Made by a program: the position numbers and the translations under genes. Positions 1 to 5,806 of a DNA stretch of 9,837 nucleotides are shown here, piece after piece (within the stretch, counting starts at the first letter, position 1; each line of letters begins with the position of its first letter). The stretch lies in the NCBI GenBank assembly GCA_046541515.1, contig JBKHDD010000181.1, forward strand, positions 1-9,837. The letters run 5' to 3'. This DNA is from CAYFVR01 sp046541515 (GTDB taxonomy: Bacteria > Desulfobacterota > Desulfobacteria > Desulfobacterales > Desulfococcaceae). The notes beneath the pieces were generated by a model. It was given only the letters and a program-made list of their open reading frames with translations. It was not told the origin of the DNA and searched no databases.

Positions 1-453
1 GCCGTCCGTCAAAAGATAGCGCTCCACGTACTCCCGTTCCGGAAACACCACGACGTATTCCCGGACGCCGAATTTTTCGTACAAACGGAGCTTTTCCCGC
101 CGGTCCCGGACTTCGGAGGAAGGCGAGATAATTTCGATGGCCAGCGTCGGAGGTCCGTCCACATGGGTTTTCTGAACTTGATCCGAATCGCAAACCAAAA
201 AAACATCCGGCTGGACGACATTCCATTCATCCAGGACAAAATCCATGGGCGCATAGCCGGTGAAGCATGGATTTTTTGGATTGGAGCGGAGAGCGAAGTA
301 AAGATTACCCGAAACCATTTGATGGCGAACCAGGGGCGCCGGAGACATGGCGTACGGAACGCCGTCGATCAACTCCCAGCGCTCGTCTTCCGGAAACGCT
401 TTCAAATCCTCATACGTCGATGAACCCACAGTGGAAAGCGCGGCTTCGGACAT
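1..453 (-). CDS. Uma2-family (DUF820) putative endonuclease, partial
   Basis: An open frame of 151 codons starts at ATG 453-451 and runs off the left edge without a stop, so the C-terminus is missing. The start is supported by AAAAGGA at 461-467, 7 nt upstream. The product shows the Uma2/DUF820 pattern: an N-terminal 'YEDLKAFPEDERWELIDG' segment, then VQPDVFLVC (Asp83), PPTLAIEIISPSS (Glu107) and, further on, R119, K121, Y125 and 'FGVREYVVV'. Members of this family have a PD-(D/E)XK nuclease-like fold. They are common and often multicopy in some bacteria, and their biological role is poorly known. The acidic residues and the lysine are present, so the catalytic core looks intact as far as it is visible. 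It is divergent from the gene at 661, with a 207-nt gap. The family call is confident; nuclease activity and target are not shown. Confidence 0.85.
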   Translation of the reverse strand, partial: MSEAALSTVGSSTYEDLKAFPEDERWELIDGVPYAMSPAPLVRHQMVSGNLYFALRSNPKNPCFTGYAPMDFVLDEWNVVQPDVFLVCDSDQVQKTHVDGPPTLAIEIISPSSEVRDRREKLRLYEKFGVREYVVVFPEREYVERYLLTDG

Positions 454-660
454 GGGAGATTCCTTTTCGGCCAAAAAATTCGACGCGGGTTCCGAGCCAA
501 CCGACGAACTCGATGTCAAAACCTGGAATGGCCCGGAAACGTCGCCGGCACGGCTATCGCCGCCGACTCCTTCCAATTCCCAATCTATCGCTTGCCCGGC
601 CGGCCCGCAAGCCCTTTCCCCCATCCGCCGCTCGTTCGGCGGGCCAGGAGAAACCAATCC

Positions 661-1638
661 ATGACCCAAGTCGCCCTGGGCCTTTGCATGCACCGGCCCG
701 AAACGTTGCCGCCGCTGGCCGCCGCCATGGAGAACCACGACGCCATTTTGGTGGAAGACCTCCCCGGCGCGGAATTCGACGCCATGCTCGACGGCCGCAT
801 GTCCATCGACGACTACCTCTTGGAGGTCGACGCCGAATATCCTCGATTCAGCCGGGGCTTCTGCGAACTGCTCCGCGAGCGGAAGGCCGCGGGGGTCGCC
901 GTCCGGGCCGCGGAGCCCTTCATGGAGGAGCTGACGGCCATCCATTTCTTTCTGGCCGAGGGCGGCAAACCGGCTGAAATCCGGCCGGAAACCGCGCGGG
1001 GACGAGTTTACGCCGCCGAAAAGGCGGCCACCGGGGCGCTGATCCATTATTACGACAAGGCCATGAGCGGCCGCTTTCGGGAGGCGGTGGCGGCGGTCCA
1101 GCAGTTCGCCCGCGCGGACGCGGAACGCTTCCGGCTGCGGGAGGAAATGCGGGCGGCGGCAATTGCGGAAGCGGCGGCCGATTACGACTCGGTCTTCGTG
1201 GAAGCCGGAGACATCCACTACGGCCTCTACCCGGAACTCCGGCGGCGGCTGGCCCCGGGAAACCGTCTCGTCTTTAGTTTCGTCACCGGCGAAATCGCGC
1301 GAAACCTGTGGGGCCGGAGCCACCTGTACGGACCGGGAGATCAGCTCGCGCTGCTGTACCGGTTCCATCCCGAAAGCCGGGACCGCCGGGCCGACGCCTG
1401 GGGCGCCCGGGCGATCATTTACGCCAAAGTCCTGGAAAAAGAGGAGACAGACGGCGAAAATTTTCCCCACGCCCGCTCCATGGTCCGGACCACACGAACC
1501 GTGGAGCGGCTGTCCATCGCCGAGTGCAACCTGCTTTTCCCCGCAATTCGCCGCGCGGGAACTCGACGTTCGCGGGAAATCGTGACGGAGTTCCTTGCGG
1601 AACGGGACGGCCCCGAAATGGCCAGGGATTTGTTTTGA
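661..1638 (+). CDS. TraB/TIKI/ChaN-like clan protein, function unknown
   Basis: A 325-residue protein starts at ATG 661, with AGGAG at 646-650 and a 10-nt spacing. An in-frame TTG at 592 is a weaker alternative without a good ribosome site. I do not recognise a named family. The motif order resembles the TraB/TIKI/ChaN/EreA clan: a first strand with His11 (LGLCMHRPE), 'HDAILVEDLPG' with Glu32, 'GVAVRAAEP' with Glu85, then 'RLREEMRAAAIAEA' (Arg160, Glu161/162, Met163) followed by 'SVFVEAGDIHYGL' with Gly183-x-x-His186. In that clan, two His-containing GxxH-like motifs plus acidic residues form a putative metal or catalytic site. There is no signal peptide or membrane segment, so it is probably cytosolic. 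The C-terminal third (about 205-325) has no recognisable motif. It is convergent with thiM. The reading frame looks real from its length, ribosome site and protein composition; function is inference only. Confidence 0.7.
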   Translation: MTQVALGLCMHRPETLPPLAAAMENHDAILVEDLPGAEFDAMLDGRMSIDDYLLEVDAEYPRFSRGFCELLRERKAAGVAVRAAEPFMEELTAIHFFLAEGGKPAEIRPETARGRVYAAEKAATGALIHYYDKAMSGRFREAVAAVQQFARADAERFRLREEMRAAAIAEAAADYDSVFVEAGDIHYGLYPELRRRLAPGNRLVFSFVTGEIARNLWGRSHLYGPGDQLALLYRFHPESRDRRADAWGARAIIYAKVLEKEETDGENFPHARSMVRTTRTVERLSIAECNLLFPAIRRAGTRRSREIVTEFLAERDGPEMARDLF

Positions 1639-1716
1639 TCGAACCCGGTGGCGGGGCTACTGCGGGGAACGAATCGGAGCGGAGAAAAAATCGGCGGGAG
1701 GGGTTCCGGAACCGCT

Positions 1717-1738
1717 CGCCGGGCGGGATCGCCCGGCG
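1717..1738. terminator. Hairpin between convergent genes, possible terminator
   Basis: CGCCGGGCG (1717-1725) and CGCCCGGCG (1730-1738) form a perfect 9-bp stem with a GGAT loop, starting 9 nt beyond the thiM stop and lying downstream of the 661 gene on the other strand. A second perfect palindrome, GGTTCCGGAACC, follows at 1702-1713, and on the minus strand a run of six T lies at 1685-1690. The T-run is not next to the main stem, so this is not a textbook intrinsic terminator. Its place between two converging genes supports a bidirectional role. Confidence 0.4.
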
Positions 1739-1747
1739 CGGAAACCG

Positions 1748-2563
1748 TCAGTATTTCCGGGTCTCGTCGATGCGGACGCGTTCGGGCAATTCGTCGGGCT
1801 TGATGTTGTGCAGGGCGTCGAGCAGGGCGGGAACGAAGGAGCCCGGCCCGGAGGCTGTGTTGGCGGCCAGCTCTCCGGCCACGCCGTAGTAGGCCAGCGC
1901 GGTCACCGCGGCCCGCACGGGATCGGCGTCCACCGCCATGAAGGCTCCGATGATCGCCGTCGCCGCGCATCCGGCGCCGGTCACCCGGGCCATCATGGGA
2001 TGTCCGTTGGCCACGCGCACCACCCGATCGCCGTCGGAAACCAGGTCCACCGCGCCGGTGACGGCCATGGTGATGTCGGTTTTATCGGCCAGCTTCCGCG
2101 CGTCGTCGGCGACGGATTCCACGTCCAGGGTGGTTTCCACGCCCTTTGTGGCGCCGTTGGAATCGGAAAAAGACATGATTTCGGAAGCGTTCCCCCGAAT
2201 CACGTGGACCCGGGTCTGATTGATGATCCGCTGGGCGGAAGCGGTCCGGAACGTGGTGGCCCCGGCGCCCGCGGGATCGAGGATGATCGGGGTATCCGCC
2301 AGCGCGGCCCGCTGGCCCGCCTTGATCATGGACGCCACCCATTCATCGGTGAGCGTGCCGATGTTCAGCACCAGGGCGTTGGCCATGGCGGCCATCTCCT
2401 CCACCTCGTTGGGGGCGTGGGCCATCACGGGCGACGCGCCCATGGCCAGCAAAACATTGGCGGTAAAATTCATGACCACGAAATTGGTGATGTTGTGCAC
2501 CAGCGGGCCGTTTTGCCGCACGGCCGCAAGATTTTGGGCCGTGCATTCGGCATAATTCTCCAT
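1748..2563 (-). CDS. thiM: Hydroxyethylthiazole kinase
   Basis: The product is 271 residues. It phosphorylates 4-methyl-5-(2-hydroxyethyl)thiazole with ATP, a salvage step that supplies the thiazole phosphate for thiamine in the cytosol. Family motifs are all present: VHNITNFVVMNFTANVLLA (22-40), GASPVMAHAPNEVEEM (42-57), ILDPAGAGAT (94-103), VIRGNASEI (121-129) and VTGAGCA (194-200) with the conserved Cys199. An upstream in-frame ATG would add 11 residues, but AAGGAGG at 2572-2578, 8 nt before ATG 2563-2561, fixes the start used here. No thiE, thiD or thiazole transporter is adjacent, so it is an isolated salvage gene. It has its own promoter and a structured leader. A TPP riboswitch, common upstream of thiM, was looked for: no CUGAGA-type core was seen. 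The assignment is secure from length and motifs. Confidence 0.96.
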   Translation of the reverse strand: MENYAECTAQNLAAVRQNGPLVHNITNFVVMNFTANVLLAMGASPVMAHAPNEVEEMAAMANALVLNIGTLTDEWVASMIKAGQRAALADTPIILDPAGAGATTFRTASAQRIINQTRVHVIRGNASEIMSFSDSNGATKGVETTLDVESVADDARKLADKTDITMAVTGAVDLVSDGDRVVRVANGHPMMARVTGAGCAATAIIGAFMAVDADPVRAAVTALAYYGVAGELAANTASGPGSFVPALLDALHNIKPDELPERVRIDETRKY

Positions 2564-2571
2564 GAGATCGG

Positions 2572-2578
2572 CCTCCTT
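2572..2578 (-). promoter_or_regulatory. Shine-Dalgarno site that fixes the thiM start
   Basis: On the minus strand AAGGAGG lies 8 nt upstream of ATG 2563. It falls inside the 11-codon extension that would begin at 2596, so the longer start is unlikely. Confidence 0.85.
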
Positions 2579-2592
2579 TTTTACGGGTTCAC

Positions 2593-2654
2593 CCAATAAA
2601 AACCCGCTTCCGAAGGGAAACGGTTTTCAACTTCCGATCGTTCGGTTTTATTGG
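2593..2654 (-). promoter_or_regulatory. thiM leader with nested inverted repeats, possible attenuator
   Basis: On the thiM transcript, an 8-bp stem with one G-U pair (2616-2623 with 2604-2611, 4-base loop) is followed at once by GTTTTTATT, the form of an intrinsic terminator. An outer inverted repeat, 2644-2654 against 2593-2604 with one bulged base, encloses this stem and takes in the T-run. The outer 5' arm lies at the predicted transcript start. The structure sits about 30 nt ahead of the thiM ATG. It could act as an attenuator or stabilise the mRNA. It does not match the TPP riboswitch core that I know. The pairing was found by eye, without folding energies. Confidence 0.45.
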
Positions 2655-2658
2655 CTCT

Positions 2659-2688
2659 AATCTAAAGTAACGGCGCTTCATCTGTCAA
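2659..2688 (-). promoter_or_regulatory. Sigma-70-type promoter for thiM
   Basis: On the minus strand TTGACA (2688-2683), a perfect -35 hexamer, is followed after 18 nt by TAGATT (2664-2659), which matches 4 of 6 bases of the -10 consensus. Predicted transcription starts near 2652 and gives a leader of about 89 nt before the thiM ATG. The local drop in GC content fits a promoter. Confidence 0.6.
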
Positions 2689-3140
2689 GTCCCGAGCACC
2701 CTCCCGTTTGGGCGGTTCTCGGACGGAAACCGGCTGATGCACCGCAAAAAAGCGTCCCCACCTTTCAAAAACGTCGATGAACGTCCCTCTTCTTCCACTT
2801 CCGGCTCCCCGAAACGGCTCCGGGCCGCCGCGCCGGGAAGATCCCGCCGGACGCGGCCTGCCTGGTTCGGGCCGTCGGTCGGCGGACGACGAGCCCGCCC
2901 CAAAGCCCAACCGATGCAGGGCTTTCTCCCCCCCCGGCATTCCGCCCCTGAAATCTCCGGTCCGTCCCATGCCGGCAGTTCCCGAGAGATTCGGCCAAGC
3001 ACCGTTCATTTCATGTCGCGAAGGGTCGTCGGAGCGGGTCCCCCCAGCGACAACAGGGAATTCCGGCTCCATCGCTCCTTGAAAGACTCGATGGGCCAGG
3101 CACGCGGATGAAAGCGACCCCGCGGCAAATTTTTCTCTTC
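2689..3140. other. Gene-poor intergenic stretch between divergent promoters
   Basis: About 450 bases between the thiM promoter and the thioesterase/tetR promoter contain no convincing gene. Long open frames exist on both strands, for example 2737-3111 plus and 2662-3216 minus, but their products are rich in Arg, Pro, Gly and Ser with no family pattern. The open frames are what stop-poor GC-rich DNA gives by chance. An eight-C run lies near 2938-2945. No tRNA, terminator or clear repeat was seen. It may be decayed coding DNA or hold an undetected small RNA. Confidence 0.5.
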
Positions 3141-3169
3141 TTGACGGAATATACCGATCGGTATATTTT
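3141..3169 (+). promoter_or_regulatory. Promoter of the thioesterase-tetR operon
   Basis: TTGACG at 3141-3146 matches 5 of 6 bases of the -35 consensus. Two overlapping -10 candidates follow: TATATT at 3162-3167 with a short 15-nt spacer, and TATTTT at 3164-3169 with a normal 17-nt spacer. Transcription would begin near 3175, leaving a leader of about 70 nt that carries a small hairpin (GGCGAA 3183-3188 with TTCGCC 3192-3197). The operator lies inside the spacer. Confidence 0.6.
3148..3167. promoter_or_regulatory. Perfect 20-bp palindromic TetR-type operator
   Basis: Bases 3148-3167 form a perfect palindrome with the core ATACCGATCGGTAT. It fills the space between the -35 and -10 hexamers of the promoter at 3141-3169, so a bound dimer would block RNA polymerase. 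The size and symmetry are typical of TetR-family operators, and a TetR gene is the second gene of the operon it controls. Autoregulation is the simplest reading; it is inferred from position, not demonstrated. Confidence 0.8.
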
Positions 3170-3245
3170 CCGCGCGCCGATAGGCGAATGGTTCGCCGCT
3201 TTTCCATCCGGACCATCCGCCACGCGCTCCCGAAAGGAAGCCCCC

Positions 3246-3680
3246 ATGAGCGATCCGGACCACTGCCGGAAGTTGGAAAACATGACGCACTCGGCCCCGT
3301 TCATTCGGTGGACGGGGGTCCGGACGAAGATCGAAAAAGGCCGGTCCGAAATCCGGCCGCCGATGCAGGAAAAAATGTTCCACGCCGCGAACGCGCTTCA
3401 CGGCCCCCTCTACTTCCTCGCACCGGACAACGCCGCATTTTTCGCGATCAACTCCCTGGTCAAGGACGTTTTCGCGCCGACCGCCAGCTTCGACATCTGC
3501 CTGACCCGTCCCGTCACGCGGGGCACGCTGGCGGCGGCGGGGACCGCGGCGACGCCGGGCAAGGGCCGGTTTATCGCCGAGGCCGTTCTGCGGGACGAAA
3601 AGGACCGCGAAGGGGCATGGGGCGGCGGCATCTTTGTGAAAGGCCCCACGTCGCCGTCGCCCGAAACGGGATACGCGTAG
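3246..3680 (+). CDS. PaaI-like hotdog-fold acyl-CoA thioesterase
   Basis: A 144-residue protein starts at ATG 3246, preceded by AAGGAAG at 3234-3240. A longer frame from 3108 would run through the promoter and operator and is rejected. The product has the single-domain hotdog thioesterase pattern: 'ALHGPLYFLAPDNAAFFAINSL' (50-71), with the LHG turn and Asp61 where PaaI-like enzymes carry their catalytic acid, 'SFDICLTRPVTRGTLAAAG' (81-99) and 'GRFIAEAVLRDEKDREGAWGGGIFVKG' (107-133). Such enzymes hydrolyse acyl- or aryl-CoA to the free acid and CoA in the cytosol, usually as homotetramers. The substrate cannot be told from sequence. The stop is followed after 11 nt by tetR, so both genes are probably on one mRNA under the operator at 3148. 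A role in removing the CoA thioester that the regulator senses is plausible. Confidence 0.85.
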   Translation: MSDPDHCRKLENMTHSAPFIRWTGVRTKIEKGRSEIRPPMQEKMFHAANALHGPLYFLAPDNAAFFAINSLVKDVFAPTASFDICLTRPVTRGTLAAAGTAATPGKGRFIAEAVLRDEKDREGAWGGGIFVKGPTSPSPETGYA

Positions 3681-3691
3681 GGCGAACGATC

Positions 3692-4333
3692 ATGTCTCGA
3701 TCCCCGAAACCGCCCGCCCCGCCTCCGGCCCCGGCCACCCGAAAGGCCCGGGAGACCCGCCGCGCCATCATCGAAAAGGCCGCCCCGCTGTTCAACAAGC
3801 AGGGGGTCGCCGGAACCTCTTTTTCGGACCTGACCCGCGCCGCGGGCCTCACCAAAGGCGGCTTTTACGGCCATTTCAAGAACAAGGACGAAATCGCCCT
3901 CCACGCCTTCGATTTCAACGTGGACTTCATCGTCGGAAATCTGAAGGCGGAAATGGAAAGGGCCGAAACGGCGGCGGAAAAACTCCGGGCCTATCCGCGC
4001 ACATACCGAAACATCGGCCACGCCATGCTGGCCAACGGCGGCTGCCCCATCGCCAACGCGGCCACCGAGGCGGACGACACCCATCCGGAGCTGCTGGAGC
4101 GGGTGGTGGAGCGGATCGACATCTGGCGAAAAGACATCATGAAGCACGTTCTGCGCGGCATCGAGAAGGGCGAAATCCAGGCCGAAGTGGACCCCGACGC
4201 CTTCGCCCGGAACTTCATCTCCCTGATCGAAGGCGGCAGCGTGCTGGCCAAAACCACCGGAGAAACTCGCTATCTGCTGGATGCCATCGACGGCGTGGAG
4301 GAGATGATCGCCGGGATTGCAAAGGAGCAATGA
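3692..4333 (+). CDS. TetR/AcrR-family transcriptional regulator
   Basis: The product is 213 residues. After a Pro/Ala-rich tail (about 1-17), helix 1 begins at 'TRKARETRRAIIEKAAPLFNKQG'. The helix-turn-helix is 'TSFSDLTRAAGLTKGGFYGHFKNKDEI' (42-68), a near-consensus TetR DNA-binding domain. The C-terminal domain (about 75-213) should bind a small-molecule ligand and form the dimer; it includes 'GCPIANAATEADDTHPELLERVVERIDIW'. The start at 3692 is 11 nt after the thioesterase stop, and the stop codon and a weak AGGG site overlap, suggesting coupled translation. It most likely represses its own operon through the palindrome at 3148-3167. The partner thioesterase hints that the inducer is an acyl- or aryl-CoA or its free acid. 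The family is certain; the ligand is unknown. Confidence 0.93.
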   Translation: MSRSPKPPAPPPAPATRKARETRRAIIEKAAPLFNKQGVAGTSFSDLTRAAGLTKGGFYGHFKNKDEIALHAFDFNVDFIVGNLKAEMERAETAAEKLRAYPRTYRNIGHAMLANGGCPIANAATEADDTHPELLERVVERIDIWRKDIMKHVLRGIEKGEIQAEVDPDAFARNFISLIEGGSVLAKTTGETRYLLDAIDGVEEMIAGIAKEQ

Positions 4334-4346
4334 CGGGCCGGGAATT

Positions 4347-4368
4347 TATGCCAATCGGCATGGTTTTT
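4347..4368 (+). terminator. Short hairpin with T-run after tetR
   Basis: ATGCC (4348-4352) and GGCAT (4357-4361) form a 5-bp stem with an AATC loop, and TTTTT follows at 4364-4368, beginning 14 nt after the tetR stop. This is a weak intrinsic terminator candidate. The same bases resemble the TetR operator at 3148 in 12 of 16 positions, so a regulatory site is an alternative. Confidence 0.4.
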
Positions 4369-4537
4369 CTCCGGGGAGTTGGCGATGAAAATTTCTGGGG
4401 ACACAAGACAAAAATAGACAAGAGCCAACTCAAGGGCCGAACCCGCCGCCGGGGGATGAAAACCGGCCCGGCGCGTTCCCGAGCCCTGGCCGGGACCGAT
4501 TCGTCCCGTTGGATCCTCCTTTTCGAAAGGATTTGAA

Positions 4538-5599
4538 ATGGAAACCGTGTACCGCGACCTCGCCGCCCATCTGGACAATCTGCCCGGCGGCTTTCCGCCC
4601 ACCGAATCCGGCGTGGAGCTTCGGATTCTGAAGCGGCTTTTCAGCCCGGAGGAGGCGGAATTCGCCGCCCAAATGACCCCGATCCCGGAAACGCCGTCGC
4701 AGGTCGCGGCTCGTCTGGCCCGGGACGAATCCGAGGTGGGGGAGATGCTCGAAGGCATGGCCCGAAAAGGGCTTCTCTTCCGGCTGACCAAGGCCGGCGT
4801 GGATACCTACATGGCGGCCCAGTTCGTTGTGGGCATCTGGGAATACCACCTCAACGACCTGGACGAAGGGCTGATCCGGGACGTCAACGAGTACCTGCCC
4901 CATCTTTCCAAGGAGGTCTGGCAGAAAACCCAAACCAAGCAAATGCGGGTCATTCCGGTGTCCAAAACCATCGCGGCGGACATGGAGATCATGCCCTACG
5001 ACGTGGCGGAAGAGCTGATCCGGAAACAATCCAAGATCGTGGTGGCGGACTGCATCTGCCGAAAAGAGAAGGAGATGGTTGGCGAAGGTTGCGGCCACCC
5101 CATGGGCGTCTGCCTCTCCTTCGGGGCCGGGGCGTTTTATTACGAAAAAAATGGACTGGGCCGCGCCATCGACGCCGACGAGGCCATGGCCGTGCTGGAA
5201 AAAGGACGGAAATCGGGACTGGTGTTGCAGCCGGGCAACGCCCAAAAACCGGTCAACATTTGCATGTGCTGCGGCTGCTGTTGCCAGATTCTTAAAAATT
5301 TGAAGACCATGGATCGACCGGCCCTGGCGGTTCACGCCAATTTTTACGCGGCGGTGAACGCCGACGAATGCGCCGCCTGCGGGGCTTGCGTGGAACGGTG
5401 CCACATGGACGCCATCTCCCTGGAAGCGGAGGCGGCCCGGGTCGATCCCGACCGCTGCATCGGTTGCGGCCTTTGCGTCTCCGAGTGCCCCGCCGGCGCC
5501 ATGGGCTTCCACGAAAAGCCGGAAACCGACCGATACGTTCCGCCGCCCAGCATGGTCCACACCTACGTCAGCATGGCCAAGGAGCGGGGGAAGATGTAG
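4538..5599 (+). CDS. Double [4Fe-4S] ferredoxin-type protein with extra Cys motifs
   Basis: A 353-residue protein starts at ATG 4538 with AAAGGA at 4526-4531. The N-terminal part (about 27-90) looks like a small winged-helix fold (LFSPEEAEFAAQM, then 'PSQVAARLARDESEVGEMLEGMARKGLL'). The middle carries two cysteine groups outside any ferredoxin domain: Cys172, Cys174, Cys185, Cys192 and Cys242, 244, 245, 247, 248, 249 (the CMCCGCCC segment). The C-terminus has a 2[4Fe-4S] ferredoxin domain with CxxCxxCxxxC at Cys278/281/284/288, where His289 replaces the usual proline, and at Cys307/310/313/317. There is no signal peptide, so it is likely cytosolic. Proteins of this shape occur in anaerobes; I know no established reaction for them. 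Low-potential electron transfer is the safest role. The iron-sulfur gene at 5807 lies 207 nt downstream on the same strand. Confidence 0.85.
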   Translation: METVYRDLAAHLDNLPGGFPPTESGVELRILKRLFSPEEAEFAAQMTPIPETPSQVAARLARDESEVGEMLEGMARKGLLFRLTKAGVDTYMAAQFVVGIWEYHLNDLDEGLIRDVNEYLPHLSKEVWQKTQTKQMRVIPVSKTIAADMEIMPYDVAEELIRKQSKIVVADCICRKEKEMVGEGCGHPMGVCLSFGAGAFYYEKNGLGRAIDADEAMAVLEKGRKSGLVLQPGNAQKPVNICMCCGCCCQILKNLKTMDRPALAVHANFYAAVNADECAACGACVERCHMDAISLEAEAARVDPDRCIGCGLCVSECPAGAMGFHEKPETDRYVPPPSMVHTYVSMAKERGKM

Positions 5600-5600
5600 G

Positions 5601-5620
5601 CCGGAAAATCACGTTTCCGG
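5601..5620 (+). terminator. Perfect 7-bp hairpin just after the iron-sulfur gene
   Basis: CCGGAAA (5601-5607) pairs exactly with TTTCCGG (5614-5620) around a 6-base loop, 2 nt after the stop at 5597-5599. No T-run follows. A second imperfect stem (CCCGAAAC near 5640 with GTTTCGAGGG near 5651) comes next. It may terminate inefficiently or protect the mRNA 3' end. Confidence 0.4.
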
Positions 5621-5806
5621 GAAATCGATGAAATATCTCCCGAAACCCATTGTTTCGAGGGAAAAATTCGGCTACGCTCTCCAACGTCCGTCCGATGCAG
5701 GAAAACGTTACTTTTTTCGCTCCGATTTCGCCGCCGTCCGCCGATGGCCATCGAATAAAATGGGAGTTCCGCCCGCTTCCGCCAAATATCGCCAAAGGAG
5801 CCGCCC

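Noticed and set aside
487..519. TTGACA on the minus strand (519-514) as a promoter for the Uma2 gene
   Set aside because: No acceptable -10 lies 16-19 nt downstream; that position is GC-rich (CTCGGA).
625..642. CCGCCG/CGGCGG hairpin just before the ribosome site of the gene at 661
   Set aside because: A 6-bp GC stem is common by chance at this base composition, and it leaves the AGGAG site free.
1595..2599. Plus-strand frame of 334 residues opposite thiM
   Set aside because: It is a His/Gly-rich antisense shadow of thiM, which has complete family motifs on the other strand. The same pattern appears opposite the genes at 4538, 5807 and 6919.
2564..2660. TPP riboswitch upstream of thiM
   Set aside because: The conserved CUGAGA-type core and the second conserved helix were not found in the 89-nt leader, which is also short for that element plus an expression platform.
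2662..3216. Long minus-strand open frame (184 residues) across the gap upstream of the thioesterase
   Set aside because: It spans the promoter and operator, has Arg/Gly/Pro-rich composition, no ribosome site and no family pattern. It is best explained as chance in GC-rich DNA.
4330..4536. Small open frame (68 residues) between tetR and the iron-sulfur gene
   Set aside because: It overlaps the tetR end and the hairpin, has no ribosome site, and its product shows no recognisable pattern.
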